8,050 bases of DNA from DASUSF01 sp036375275 (GCA_036375275.1 DASUSF010000118.1:1-8050); one strand, 5' to 3'. Shown: positions 1 through 6,637, counted from the stretch's first letter. Numbers and translations: made by a program. The notes: generated from the sequence alone by a model not told the origin.

Positions 1-354
<354 letters not shown>

Positions 355-706
355 ATCCCGGACATCACTGACCATCATCGCCGGCACCCTGCACCGCGGG
401 ACCGTCCCCGAACCGCCCGGCCCGAGGCTCGTCACCCCGCACCGCACCCGACCCGAATCCAGCCCGCGCCGCCTGGCGCCAACTCAAAGGCCGACGGTGG
501 TCTCGCCCCACGCCACGCCGCCGCCCCCTTCGCATGGGACCGGCGACCCGGCAGGGGTCTTCCCCACCATCAAGATGCCCGACCAGCGACCCCGTTCACG
601 CGGCCGCCGCCCGCACATCCCTTCCACTTCACCACATTCTCAAACAACAGGTCCGCTCACCCGAGGGCGTGGCCTCGTCGGCCACATTCCTTGCCGGGCC
701 AGCGGG
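355..706 (-). other. Transcribed leader of the rRNA operon
   Basis: About 350 bases lie between the inferred transcription start and the 16S 5' end. No coding gene is supported here: open frames on either strand have no family resemblance and overlap the rRNA signals. Reading on the minus strand, the leader holds a boxA-like antitermination element (638-649), then a segment reading GTGGTGAAGTGG and GATGTGCGGGCGGC, which resembles the leaders of other alphaproteobacterial rrn operons. Nearer the 16S gene is a GC-rich stretch that should contain the left arm of the 16S processing stem. The right arm is outside the window, so that pairing cannot be checked. Confidence 0.7.
638..649 (-). promoter_or_regulatory. 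boxA-like rRNA antitermination element
   Basis: The minus strand reads TGTTGTTTGAGA followed by ATGTG. This resembles the E. coli boxA TGCTCTTTAACA and the usual alphaproteobacterial leader TGTTCTTTGACATTGTG. It lies ~57 bases after the inferred transcription start and ~285 bases before the mature 16S. In other bacteria boxA RNA binds NusB-NusE and protects rRNA transcription from Rho. The match and position are seen; the function is inferred from known rrn leaders. Confidence 0.65.
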
Positions 707-712
707 ACCCGC

Positions 713-741
713 TTTATAGTCAGGGTCCGAACGCGCCTCAA
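713..741 (-). promoter_or_regulatory. Main promoter of the rRNA operon
   Basis: On the minus strand a -35 TTGAGG (complement of 736-741) is followed by a spacer of exactly 17 bases and a -10 TATAAA (complement of 713-718). The predicted start is near 705-706, ~350 bases ahead of the 16S gene. Spacing and both hexamers fit a housekeeping sigma-70-type promoter. The AT-rich -10 stands out against the surrounding GC-rich sequence. Confidence 0.75.
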
Positions 742-755
742 GCCTTTTTCGAGGC

Positions 756-782
756 ATTTTACGCGTTGAGGACGCGCCTTAA
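756..782 (-). promoter_or_regulatory. Possible second, upstream rRNA promoter or repeated upstream element
   Basis: On the minus strand TTAAGGCGCGTCC (complement of 770-782) repeats, with 2 differences in 13, the segment TTGAGGCGCGTTC that contains the -35 of the main promoter, 41 bases away. A good -10-like TAAAAT (complement of 756-761) follows, but the spacer is only 15 bases. It may be a weak tandem promoter, as many rrn operons have two, or a pair of binding sites for a regulator. Confidence 0.3.
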
Positions 783-808
783 TCCTCCATCGTAAGGCTA
801 AGCCTTTC

Positions 809-837
809 TTGACTCTTTTGCGTCAAAAAAGGATTGT
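809..837 (+). promoter_or_regulatory. Possible promoter of the M23 peptidase gene, within an inverted repeat
   Basis: A -35-like TTGACT (809-814) is followed, 17 bases on, by a weak -10-like GATTGT (832-837), pointing towards the peptidase gene. The -35 also forms the left arm of a short inverted repeat, TTGAC (809-813) with GTCAA (822-826). The region is clearly more AT-rich than the coding sequence. The -10 is poor, so this is only a candidate. Confidence 0.25.
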
Positions 838-919
838 TCGGCAGCGCTCCGGCGCATCCGCAAGGAAAAATGTCGCTCAAACCTCAAGTCGGGTCGATCA
901 GGTGAAGCCAGCGAACGGG

Positions 920-2491
920 ATGACCGCGCCCCTCGGACGCGCGACCACGGCGGCCCTCGCCCTCGCCTTCAGCGTCGGTGCCGCCGCCGGGCTCGTGACG
1001 TTCGACCGCGTGGTCCCACCGGGCTCCCCGGTCGATCCCGCGCCGGCCGCCCCGGGCGCTCCCGCGCCGGCCGCGGGCGTGCGCGACGTGGCACCCGACG
1101 CCGGCGGCACGGACGAGGGCGACCTCGCGTTCCAGCGCCCCGGCCGGGCACTGGCCGCAATCGCCCCGCTCGAGCTGCGGCACGGCCCGCTGCTCGATCC
1201 GGTGCCGGAGCCTGCGGCCGGGATCCCGGCCGGGCTGACCGCCGCCCGACCCGGCGACGCGCGCTTCAGGGGCGCCGAGGGGCTGGCGCAGGAGGCCCAT
1301 CACGCGGCCGCGGCGCTCGCCGACAAGGCGGTCCTCGAGCCGCCGGCGCCCTCGACCGAGACCGTGACGGTCCGGCGCGGCGACACGCTCATGGACCTCC
1401 TGCTCGGCGCCGGGATCGATCGCCAGCAGGCCTACGACGCGGTGGTCGCGCTGGAGACGGTCTACGACCCGCGCCGCCTCAGGGCGGGCCAGGCGCTCGA
1501 GATCACCTCGCTCGGCGATCCCGACGACCGTCGCCTGGTCGGCCTGAGCTTCGACATCAGCTTCGACCACGAGGTCCGGGTCCGGCGCGACCGGGGCGGC
1601 GTGTTCGCCGGGGCGAAGGTCGAGCGCCCGCAGCACCGGCGCCTGGTGCACCGCGCCAACCTGATCGACGACAGCCTGTACCTCGCCGCCGAGCGGATCG
1701 CGGTGCCGCAGGACGTCACCGTCGGCCTGATCAAGCTGTTCAGCTGGGACGTCGACTTCCAGCGCGATCTCCGGCGCGGCGACGACTTCGAGATCCTGTT
1801 CGAGGAGGTCACCCTCGAGGACCAGGAGGGCACCCGGCGCGGCGGCGACGTGCTCTATGCCCGGCTCACCCTCGGCGGGCGCGACCTCGACGCCTACCGC
1901 TTCGAGCTCAGCGACGGCACGATCGAGTACTACGACCGGACCGGCCGCAGCCTCAGGAAGTTCCTGCTCCGCACGCCGGTCGACGGCGCCCGCATCTCGT
2001 CCCGCTTCGGGATGCGCCGCCATCCGGTGCTCGGCTACAGCAAGATGCACAAGGGCACCGACTTCGCGGCTCCAACCGGCACCCCGATCTACGCCGCGGG
2101 CAGCGGCCGGATCGAGCGGGCGGACCGCTACGGCGGCTATGGCAACTACGTCCGGATCCGCCACAACGGCGAGTACAGCACCGCCTATGCCCACATGAGC
2201 CGTTTCGCCCGCGGCATCGAGCCGGGGGTCCGGGTCTCCCAGGGCCAGGTGATCGGCTATGTCGGGACGACCGGCCGCTCGACCGGCCCGCATCTCCATT
2301 ACGAAGTGTTCCGCAGCGGCAGCCAGATCAACGCCCTGACCCTGAAGCACCCGCCCGCGGCGCAGCTGGCGGGCGCCGAGCTCGAGGCATTCCGCGCCGA
2401 GATGGCCCGGATCGACGACCTGCGCGACGACCTCGACGGCGGCACGCGGGTCGCGAGCAAGAACGGCGACGCCACCTCGACCATCCGCTGA
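920..2491 (+). CDS. Membrane-anchored M23 family metallopeptidase (murein hydrolase) with LysM-like domain
   Basis: A 523-residue protein, probably a zinc endopeptidase that cuts peptide bonds in peptidoglycan in the periplasm (MepM/Csd3-like architecture). Near the N-terminus, about residues 8-26 (ATTAALALAFSVGAAAGL) form one membrane helix, followed by a Pro/Ala-rich linker. A LysM-like segment starts near 148 (TVTVRRGDTLMDLL) and ends around RLRAGQALEI. A middle domain leads into the M23 domain (about 345-475), which begins ISSRFGMRRHPVLG. The M23 zinc motifs are intact: H377xxxD381 in HKGTDF, and H458-x-H460 in HLHYE. The start is uncertain. The frame is open back to a TTG at 809 and has a GTG at 902, but no candidate has a good ribosome binding site. 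ATG 920 gives the short cytoplasmic tail expected before a signal anchor, and the DNA before ~900 is AT-rich and looks non-coding. The gene is divergent from the rRNA operon. Confidence 0.9.
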   Translation: MTAPLGRATTAALALAFSVGAAAGLVTFDRVVPPGSPVDPAPAAPGAPAPAAGVRDVAPDAGGTDEGDLAFQRPGRALAAIAPLELRHGPLLDPVPEPAAGIPAGLTAARPGDARFRGAEGLAQEAHHAAAALADKAVLEPPAPSTETVTVRRGDTLMDLLLGAGIDRQQAYDAVVALETVYDPRRLRAGQALEITSLGDPDDRRLVGLSFDISFDHEVRVRRDRGGVFAGAKVERPQHRRLVHRANLIDDSLYLAAERIAVPQDVTVGLIKLFSWDVDFQRDLRRGDDFEILFEEVTLEDQEGTRRGGDVLYARLTLGGRDLDAYRFELSDGTIEYYDRTGRSLRKFLLRTPVDGARISSRFGMRRHPVLGYSKMHKGTDFAAPTGTPIYAAGSGRIERADRYGGYGNYVRIRHNGEYSTAYAHMSRFARGIEPGVRVSQGQVIGYVGTTGRSTGPHLHYEVFRSGSQINALTLKHPPAAQLAGAELEAFRAEMARIDDLRDDLDGGTRVASKNGDATSTIR

Positions 2492-2572
2492 GATCTCGGC
2501 CATGCGCCGACGCGGCCGGCCTCCCGCGCACCCGCGAGCGCCGGTGCCCGCCGCGGACGGAGCGATGCCGGG

Positions 2573-3148
2573 TCAGGCCGGATCGGGCCGCCAGGGCGGG
2601 CACGCCCAGGGCGCGCTGGACCGGCCGGCGCAGATCCGCTGGCGGACCGCGAGCCGCCCCGCTGCCGGTCGCCCGCCGCCCGCGAGGCCCTGCTCGAACG
2701 CGATCACCTGGAGCCGGCCCCGCACGACCTCGAGCAGCTCCTGCGGGCGAAGCAGGAAGTCTGGCCGGGTCGGCGGGCCGTGGCGCTCGTGGCCGGTCAT
2801 GAAGGTCGCGTAGATCAGGACGCCGCCCTCGTCCACCGCGTCCAGGACGCGATCGAACAGCGGCCGCCAGAGGTAGTTCACGACCACGATCCCGCCGAAC
2901 CGGCGGCCGGACAGCGGCCACGGCGTCCCGTCCTCGAGGTCGGCCTCGATCACCTCGAGGCGCGCGCCTTCGCGCTCCCGCAGCCCGGCGAGCGCGGCGA
3001 CGTTCCGGTCGACCGCCGTCACCGGATGACCACGCCCGAGGAACAGCGCGCTGTGCCGGCCGCCGCCGGCGGCGAGATCGAGCACGGCCGCGCCCGCCGG
3101 CACCAGCGGCGCGAAGCGCGCGACCCACGCCGACGGCGCCGCCGTCAC
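2573..3148 (-). CDS. Class I SAM-dependent methyltransferase
   Basis: A 191-residue soluble protein with a Rossmann-type methyltransferase fold. Motif I is VLDLAAGGGRH (residues 22-32), the glycine-rich SAM loop. The acidic residue that usually binds the SAM ribose is D47 in VTAVDRN. EADLED (68-73) is the next adenine-side motif, and NYLWRPLF (91-98) follows strand 4. The later stretch with FLLRPQELLE (131-140) is typical of a family of short proteobacterial methyltransferases of unknown substrate related to the TehB/Methyltransf_25 group. The GTG start at 3148 is chosen because it overlaps the TGA of the upstream gene as GTGA, and no ATG fits the domain. The last ~18 residues, after RQRICA, look like an unconserved Pro/Trp tail. 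The substrate cannot be told from sequence. The gene converges on the M23 gene, with 81 bases between the two stops. Confidence 0.85.
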   Translation of the reverse strand: MTAAPSAWVARFAPLVPAGAAVLDLAAGGGRHSALFLGRGHPVTAVDRNVAALAGLREREGARLEVIEADLEDGTPWPLSGRRFGGIVVVNYLWRPLFDRVLDAVDEGGVLIYATFMTGHERHGPPTRPDFLLRPQELLEVVRGRLQVIAFEQGLAGGGRPAAGRLAVRQRICAGRSSAPWACPPWRPDPA

Positions 3149-3459
3149 GGCTGCCGAATGCGGCGGCAGGCGGCGGGAGCGGGCGCGCCGCCGGCGCCCG
3201 TCGTCCACCGTCGGTAAGGCCGGGAGGGAGGGAGCGGGCGCCCGAGCCCCATGATCGCGGCGCCCATGGCCGCGCCACCGAAGGTCACGGCGAAGCCGGC
3301 GGCGAGCATGAGCAGCGCGACCCCGCCGCCCTGATCCGTCATGATCAGCGTCCTGAGCCGGCCGACGTCGAGCCAGAGCAGGCCGCCGAGGCTGATCCAG
3401 CCGGCGAGGACGCCGGCGGCGCCGTGCCGGAGCAGAAGAGAGATCAACGGGTTTGCCAT
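3145..3459 (-). CDS. Small membrane protein with two predicted helices, function unknown
   Basis: A 104-residue protein that I do not recognise. Two hydrophobic segments are clear: about residues 4-30 (LISLLLRHGAAGVLAGWISL and on) and about 44-72 (GGGVALLMLAAGFAVTFGGA and on). A polar stretch with DVGRLRTLIMTDQ separates them. A short Arg/Pro/Ala-rich tail follows and is probably cytoplasmic. The ATG at 3459 is preferred. A longer reading from 3585 would add an Arg-rich stretch and run over the start of the divergent DapA-like gene. The ribosome binding site is weak. Its TGA overlaps the methyltransferase GTG, so the two are probably co-transcribed and translationally coupled. This is a hint of a shared role, not proof. 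The gene is divergent from the DapA-like gene, with ~101 bases between starts. Confidence 0.7.
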   Translation of the reverse strand: MANPLISLLLRHGAAGVLAGWISLGGLLWLDVGRLRTLIMTDQGGGVALLMLAAGFAVTFGGAAMGAAIMGLGRPLPPSRPYRRWTTGAGGAPAPAACRRIRQP

Positions 3460-3548
3460 CTCGGCATCGTCCGGGCGAGCTGGTAGACCTCGGGCCAGTG
3501 TGAGGAGCGGCTGCCGGCGGAGCAAGCGGAATGCAGCCGCCTGAAAAC

Positions 3549-3555
3549 GAGGAGG
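3549..3555 (+). promoter_or_regulatory. Ribosome binding site of the DapA-like gene
   Basis: GAGGAGG lies 5 bases before ATG 3561 and is a near-perfect Shine-Dalgarno sequence. It decides the start in favour of 3561 over an in-frame ATG at 3531, which has no such site. Confidence 0.8.
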
Positions 3556-3560
3556 TCGGA

Positions 3561-4523
3561 ATGGCCGGTCCGGATCGAAGCGCACCCCCGGTGGACGCCT
3601 GCCCGGTCGACCTCCGCGGCATCGTCCCGAGCCTCAACACGCCGTTCACCGCGGACGGCGCGGTCGACCTCGAGAGCCTCGGCCGGCTGATCGACCACCT
3701 GGTCGAGGCGGGCGCCGCCGGCGCGCTGGCGAACGCCGTGGCGGCGGAAGTGGAGAGCCTGACGGTCGGCGAGCGGCGCCGGATGCTGGACCTCATCCTC
3801 GAGACGAACGCGGGCCGGCTCACCATCATCGTCGGGGTGTCGAGCCCCGAGGTCGAGGCGTCGGTCGGGCTCGCCCGGGAGGCGGCGGAGGCCGGCGCGG
3901 GCGCGATCAACTGGCGGGCGCCGCCCGGGCTGGGCGACGATCAGCTCCGGCGCGCGGTCCGACGGATCGCGGAGGCCGGGCCGGAGCTGCTGGTGCTCCA
4001 GGACCTCGACTTCCAGGGTCCGGGGCTCGCGGTCGAGACGATCCTCGCTCTCGCCGAGGCCGAGCCGAAGCTCCGGAGCGTCAAGATCGAGAGCGCGATG
4101 CCCGGCCCCAAGATCAGCCGCCTCCTCCGGGAGAGCGGCGGGCGGCTGCACGTCATGGGCGGCTGGCCGACCACCAGCATGCTGGACACCCTGGCGCGTG
4201 GCGCGCACGCCTTCATGCCGAGCCACATGATCGGGGCGCTGGTCCGGCTCGCTCGCCTGCAGCGGGAAGGGCAGGACGCGCTCGCCGGGCTCCTGTTCGA
4301 GCGCCTGCTCCCCCTGTTCGCCTTCGTCGCCCAGCACATCCACGTCAGCCTCAGGGTCGGGAAGATGCTGCGCGTCGCCGAGGGGGTGTTCCGGACCGAG
4401 GTGTGCCGACCGCCGGTCACGACCTTCGACCCGCGGATGGAGGTCGAGGCGCGGCGCCTGGCGCTTCGGAGCCTCGCGATCGGACGCGAGATCGAGGCAC
4501 TGCTGGGCGAGGGGGTGGATTGA
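3561..4523 (+). CDS. Dihydrodipicolinate synthase (DapA) superfamily protein, probably not a true DHDPS
   Basis: A 320-residue (beta/alpha)8 aldolase/lyase of the DapA/NanA superfamily, whose members form a Schiff base between a lysine and a keto acid such as pyruvate. The family start RGIVPSLNTPFTADGAVDLESL (residues 19-40) is well conserved, and K175 in RSVKIES sits where the Schiff-base lysine is expected. Two usual active-site features are changed. The GTTGE-like loop that carries Thr44/Thr45 of E. coli DapA reads AVAAE (59-63). The tyrosine of the LYN motif (Tyr133 of DapA) is replaced by Gln in VLQDLD (Q147). The protein is also a little longer than E. coli DapA (292 aa). It is probably a related lyase or aldolase acting on another keto acid, or a catalytically altered member. 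The substrate is unknown. No lysine-biosynthesis gene lies nearby. Confidence 0.85.
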   Translation: MAGPDRSAPPVDACPVDLRGIVPSLNTPFTADGAVDLESLGRLIDHLVEAGAAGALANAVAAEVESLTVGERRRMLDLILETNAGRLTIIVGVSSPEVEASVGLAREAAEAGAGAINWRAPPGLGDDQLRRAVRRIAEAGPELLVLQDLDFQGPGLAVETILALAEAEPKLRSVKIESAMPGPKISRLLRESGGRLHVMGGWPTTSMLDTLARGAHAFMPSHMIGALVRLARLQREGQDALAGLLFERLLPLFAFVAQHIHVSLRVGKMLRVAEGVFRTEVCRPPVTTFDPRMEVEARRLALRSLAIGREIEALLGEGVD

Positions 4524-4588
4524 TGCAGGCGCGACCATTCGGCGCCAGCTGGCTAACCATGACCACCTGGCGGGCCGTGCGCCGTTAA
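4523..4588 (+). CDS. Possible tiny ORF overlapping the end of the DapA-like gene
   Basis: An ATG at 4523 overlaps the preceding TGA as TGATG and opens a 21-codon frame (MQARPFGASWLTMTTWRAVRR) ending at TAA. A purine-rich GAGGGGG stretch (about 4510-4515) lies just upstream and could serve as ribosome binding site. The peptide has no recognised family. It may be a chance frame, and its end runs into CtrA-like octamers. Confidence 0.15.
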   Translation: MQARPFGASWLTMTTWRAVRR

Positions 4589-4592
4589 CCAT
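4553..4592 (+). promoter_or_regulatory. Two CtrA half-site-like octamers
   Basis: CTAACCAT (4553-4560) and TTAACCAT (4585-4592) lie 32 bases apart. TTAACCAT is the half-site form reported for the alphaproteobacterial cell-cycle regulator CtrA (full site TTAA-N7-TTAA). No full paired site is present and CtrA itself is not in the window, so a regulatory role is speculative. Confidence 0.2.
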
Positions 4593-4627
4593 TGGCCAAC
4601 GACGGGTCTCTATCGTCACCGCTGGAT

Positions 4628-4701
4628 GGTCCATGCGACCGTGGGACTCCGCCGCCGCAACCTGGGCTTGGGCGCCATGGACTCCCAGGATCGCATGGAC
4701 C
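4628..4701. repeat. 74-nt imperfect palindrome (REP/MITE-like element or structured RNA)
   Basis: The arms 4628-4650 and 4679-4701 are complementary at 20 of 23 positions. The outer 11 bases are perfect (GGTCCATGCGA with TCGCATGGACC). A small internal loop of three bases per side, with one pair inside it, follows. The inner arm TGGGACTCC pairs with GGACTCCCA with one mismatch. The loop is 28 bases. No T-tract follows, so it is not a standard terminator. It could be an interspersed palindromic repeat, the remnant of a small mobile element, or the folded part of a transcript. Confidence 0.6.
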
Positions 4702-4933
4702 GCTGCTGATTATGGGGCACAAAGGTTGATGGTTCGTTGCCCAGCGGCGACCGCCAAGGCCGACCTGACGGTCGTGGAGAGCTGCTTGGCACCAAAGGTA
4801 AGCGGCCGGGGCGTGGCCGCGGGTCGGGTTCGCGCGCGGGACCGCCCGGGACCTGATCGCGTGGTCTCGGGACCCGCTTCAAGGAAGGATCGCCGGGCCC
4901 GGACGTGAGCCCGCGACAGCAGGGGGACAGGAG

Positions 4934-5818
4934 ATGCCGATCGCGACCACCGACGACGGGGTCCGGCTGCACTACGAGGAGGCGGGCCGCGGCACGCCAA
5001 TCATCTTCGTCCACGAGTTCGCGGGCGATCACCTGGCGTGGGAGCCGCAGATCCGCTTCTTCAGCCGCCGCCACCGCTGCGTGATGTACGCCGCCCGCGG
5101 CTACCCGCCGTCCGACGTGCCGGAGAGCGTCGAGGCCTACGGGCAGCAGCGGGCGGCCCGGGACATCGCCTGCGTGCTCGATGCCTGCGGGATCGACCTC
5201 GCGCACGTCGTCGGGCTGTCGATGGGTGCGTTCGCGACCCTCCACCTCGGCCTGAACACGCCCGAGCGGGCGCGCTCGCTGACCCTCGGCGGCATCGGCT
5301 ACGGCGCCGAGAAGTCGATGGAAGCGACCTTCCGCGAGCTGTCCGAGGCCACAGCGCGGGCCTTCGAGACCGCCGGCAGCCAAGCCTTCGCCGACAGCTA
5401 CGCGGGCGGCTCCGCCCGGGTGCAGTTCCAGAACAAGGACCCGCGCGGCTGGCAGGCCTTCAGGGACGCGCTCGCGAGGCACGACCCGCGCGGGGCGGCG
5501 AACACGATGCGCGGCGTCCAGGCGAGCCGGCCGTCGCTCTACGACCTCGAGGACCGGCTCGAGGGCCTCAAGGTGCCGACCCTGATCGTCGCCGGCGACG
5601 AGGACGACCACACGCTGCTGCCGGGCATCTTCCTGAAGCGCGCGATCCCGGCGAGCGGCCTGCTCGTGGTCCCGAAATGCGGCCACACGATCAACCTCGA
5701 GGAGCCGGAGATGTTCAACCGGGCGCTCGCCGAGTTCATCGCGATGGTCGAGGCGGGGGCGTGGGCCGAGCGGGACCCACGCGCCCGGCCGGAGGATTTC
5801 ATGGGGCCGGGCCGCTGA
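4934..5818 (+). CDS. Alpha/beta hydrolase
   Basis: A 294-residue alpha/beta-hydrolase-fold enzyme, cytoplasmic (no signal peptide). It starts with DGVRLHYEEAGRGTPIIFVH, the usual first strands of the fold. The oxyanion segment VHEFAG replaces the more common HGxxG. The nucleophile elbow is GLSMG with S96. The likely acid is D224 in AGDEDD, and the base is H251 in CGHTINLEEP. Spacing fits a complete Ser-Asp-His triad, so it should be active on an ester, lactone, C-C bond or similar. Residue patterns do not settle the substrate; peroxidase-like, lactonase and meta-cleavage hydrolases look alike at this level. ATG 4934 has AGGGGGA (4921-4927) six bases upstream, supporting the start. A polar tail with WAERDPRARPEDF follows the last helix. 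The ZIP transporter gene follows after 42 bases. Confidence 0.9.
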   Translation: MPIATTDDGVRLHYEEAGRGTPIIFVHEFAGDHLAWEPQIRFFSRRHRCVMYAARGYPPSDVPESVEAYGQQRAARDIACVLDACGIDLAHVVGLSMGAFATLHLGLNTPERARSLTLGGIGYGAEKSMEATFRELSEATARAFETAGSQAFADSYAGGSARVQFQNKDPRGWQAFRDALARHDPRGAANTMRGVQASRPSLYDLEDRLEGLKVPTLIVAGDEDDHTLLPGIFLKRAIPASGLLVVPKCGHTINLEEPEMFNRALAEFIAMVEAGAWAERDPRARPEDFMGPGR

Positions 5819-5826
5819 ATCGTCTG

Positions 5827-5850
5827 ACGCCGGAACCGCCGCGCCGGCGT
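5827..5850 (+). terminator. Stem-loop between hydrolase and ZIP genes, weak terminator or translation-control element
   Basis: ACGCCGG (5827-5833) pairs perfectly with CCGGCGT (5844-5850) over a 10-base loop. Only TTCTTCG follows, not a T-run, so it would be a poor intrinsic terminator. It ends 10 bases before the ZIP gene ATG, where a ribosome binding site would be expected and none is seen. Confidence 0.3.
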
Positions 5851-5860
5851 TCTTCGCCCC

Positions 5861-6637
5861 ATGGACATCATCCTCCTGGGTACGCTCGCGAGCCTCGGCG
5901 CCGGCCTGATGACCGCGGTCGGGGCGCTCCCGGTGGTCTTCGGGCGCGACGTCTCGATCCGGACCAAGGACACCATGCTCGGCTTCGCGGCCGGGGTCAT
6001 GCTGGCGGCGTCGTTCTTCTCCCTGATCATCCCGGCCCTCGACGTGGCGGAGGTGATGCACGACAGCCGGACGATCGCCGCGACCGTCACCGTGCTCGGC
6101 ATCCTGCTCGGGGTCGTGGTCGTCTGGGTGATCAACGAGTGGGCGCCGCACGAGCACTTCTTCCTCGGGCGAGAGGGCGGCAGCGATCTGGCGTCGCTGC
6201 GCCGGATCTGGCTGTTCGTGATCGCGATCACGATCCACAACTTTCCCGAGGGACTCGCGGTCGGGGTCGGCTTTGGCGGCGGCAACGTCCAGAACGGGAT
6301 GACGCTCGCGGTCGGGATCGGGCTGCAGAACCTCCCGGAAGGGCTCGCGGTCGCCGTATCACTCGCCGGGGAGGGCTACAGCCGTCGCCACGCCTGGGCG
6401 ATCGCGGCGCTGACCGGGCTGGTCGAGCCGCTCGGCGGCCTGATCGGGGTCGGCGCGGTGACGATTGCGCAGCCGCTCTTGCCCTGGGGGCTCGCGTTCG
6501 CCGCGGGGGCGATGATCTTCGTGATCAGCCACGAGATCATCCCCGAGACCCACCGCCGCGGCTTTCAGAACCAGGCGACCGCCGGTCTCACGGCGGGGCT
6601 GCTGATCATGCTGTTCCTCGACGTCACCCTCAGCTGA
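5861..6637 (+). CDS. ZIP family metal transporter, GufA type
   Basis: A 258-residue inner-membrane protein of about eight helices that should carry zinc or related divalent metals into the cytoplasm. The metal-site motifs of the family are in place: HNFPEG (H126, E130) in helix 4, QNLPEG (Q156, E160) in helix 5, and VEPLGG (E189) in helix 6. The helix-5 Gln in place of the His of ZupT, and the later SHEIIPETHRRG (223-234), are features of the GufA/BbZIP branch. BbZIP uses the matching residues for a two-metal site, so transport is likely intact. The segment about 95-115, between helices 3 and 4, has three nearby histidine/acid residues (HEHFF). No clear ribosome binding site precedes ATG 5861, but the first helix starts at once and earlier starts would not fit. 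A strong terminator follows. Confidence 0.92.
   Translation: MDIILLGTLASLGAGLMTAVGALPVVFGRDVSIRTKDTMLGFAAGVMLAASFFSLIIPALDVAEVMHDSRTIAATVTVLGILLGVVVVWVINEWAPHEHFFLGREGGSDLASLRRIWLFVIAITIHNFPEGLAVGVGFGGGNVQNGMTLAVGIGLQNLPEGLAVAVSLAGEGYSRRHAWAIAALTGLVEPLGGLIGVGAVTIAQPLLPWGLAFAAGAMIFVISHEIIPETHRRGFQNQATAGLTAGLLIMLFLDVTLS

Larger units (their letters stand above)
4524..4933. other. Intergenic region between the DapA-like and hydrolase genes
   Basis: This ~410-base gap has no convincing full gene. Seen in it: two CtrA-half-site-like octamers (4553-4560 and 4585-4592), a 74-nt palindrome (4628-4701), and a loose direct repeat (GCTGCT followed by GGCACAAAGGT at about 4702-4725, and GCTGCTTGGCACCAAAGGT at 4781-4799). 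A very GC-rich stretch then precedes the hydrolase gene. Base composition up to ~4800 is less GC-rich than in the flanking genes. No convincing sigma-70 promoter for the hydrolase gene was seen. Confidence 0.6.

Noticed and set aside
809..919. Extending the M23 protein to the TTG at 809
   Set aside because: TTG is rare as a start, there is no good ribosome binding site, the DNA is AT-rich, and a possible promoter covers this place. It is not fully excluded.
884..2503. 539-codon open frame on the minus strand opposite the M23 gene
   Set aside because: The plus-strand frame carries complete M23 zinc motifs. The antisense frame is the usual shadow of GC-rich coding sequence.
2328..3278. Arg-rich open frame overlapping the methyltransferase in another minus-strand frame
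   Set aside because: Very biased composition (Arg/Gly/Ala/Pro) with no motif, while the methyltransferase frame shows SAM-binding motifs.
3444..4634. 396-codon minus-strand frame opposite the DapA-like gene
   Set aside because: A shadow: the plus strand has a strong ribosome binding site and a recognisable fold.
4787..4803. TGGCAC resembling the -24 box of a sigma-54 promoter before the hydrolase gene
   Set aside because: The required GC-containing -12 box is missing at the proper distance (GTAAG is found instead of TTGC).
4616..6238. 540-codon minus-strand frame opposite the hydrolase and ZIP genes
   Set aside because: It spans two well-identified plus-strand genes and has no recognisable domain.
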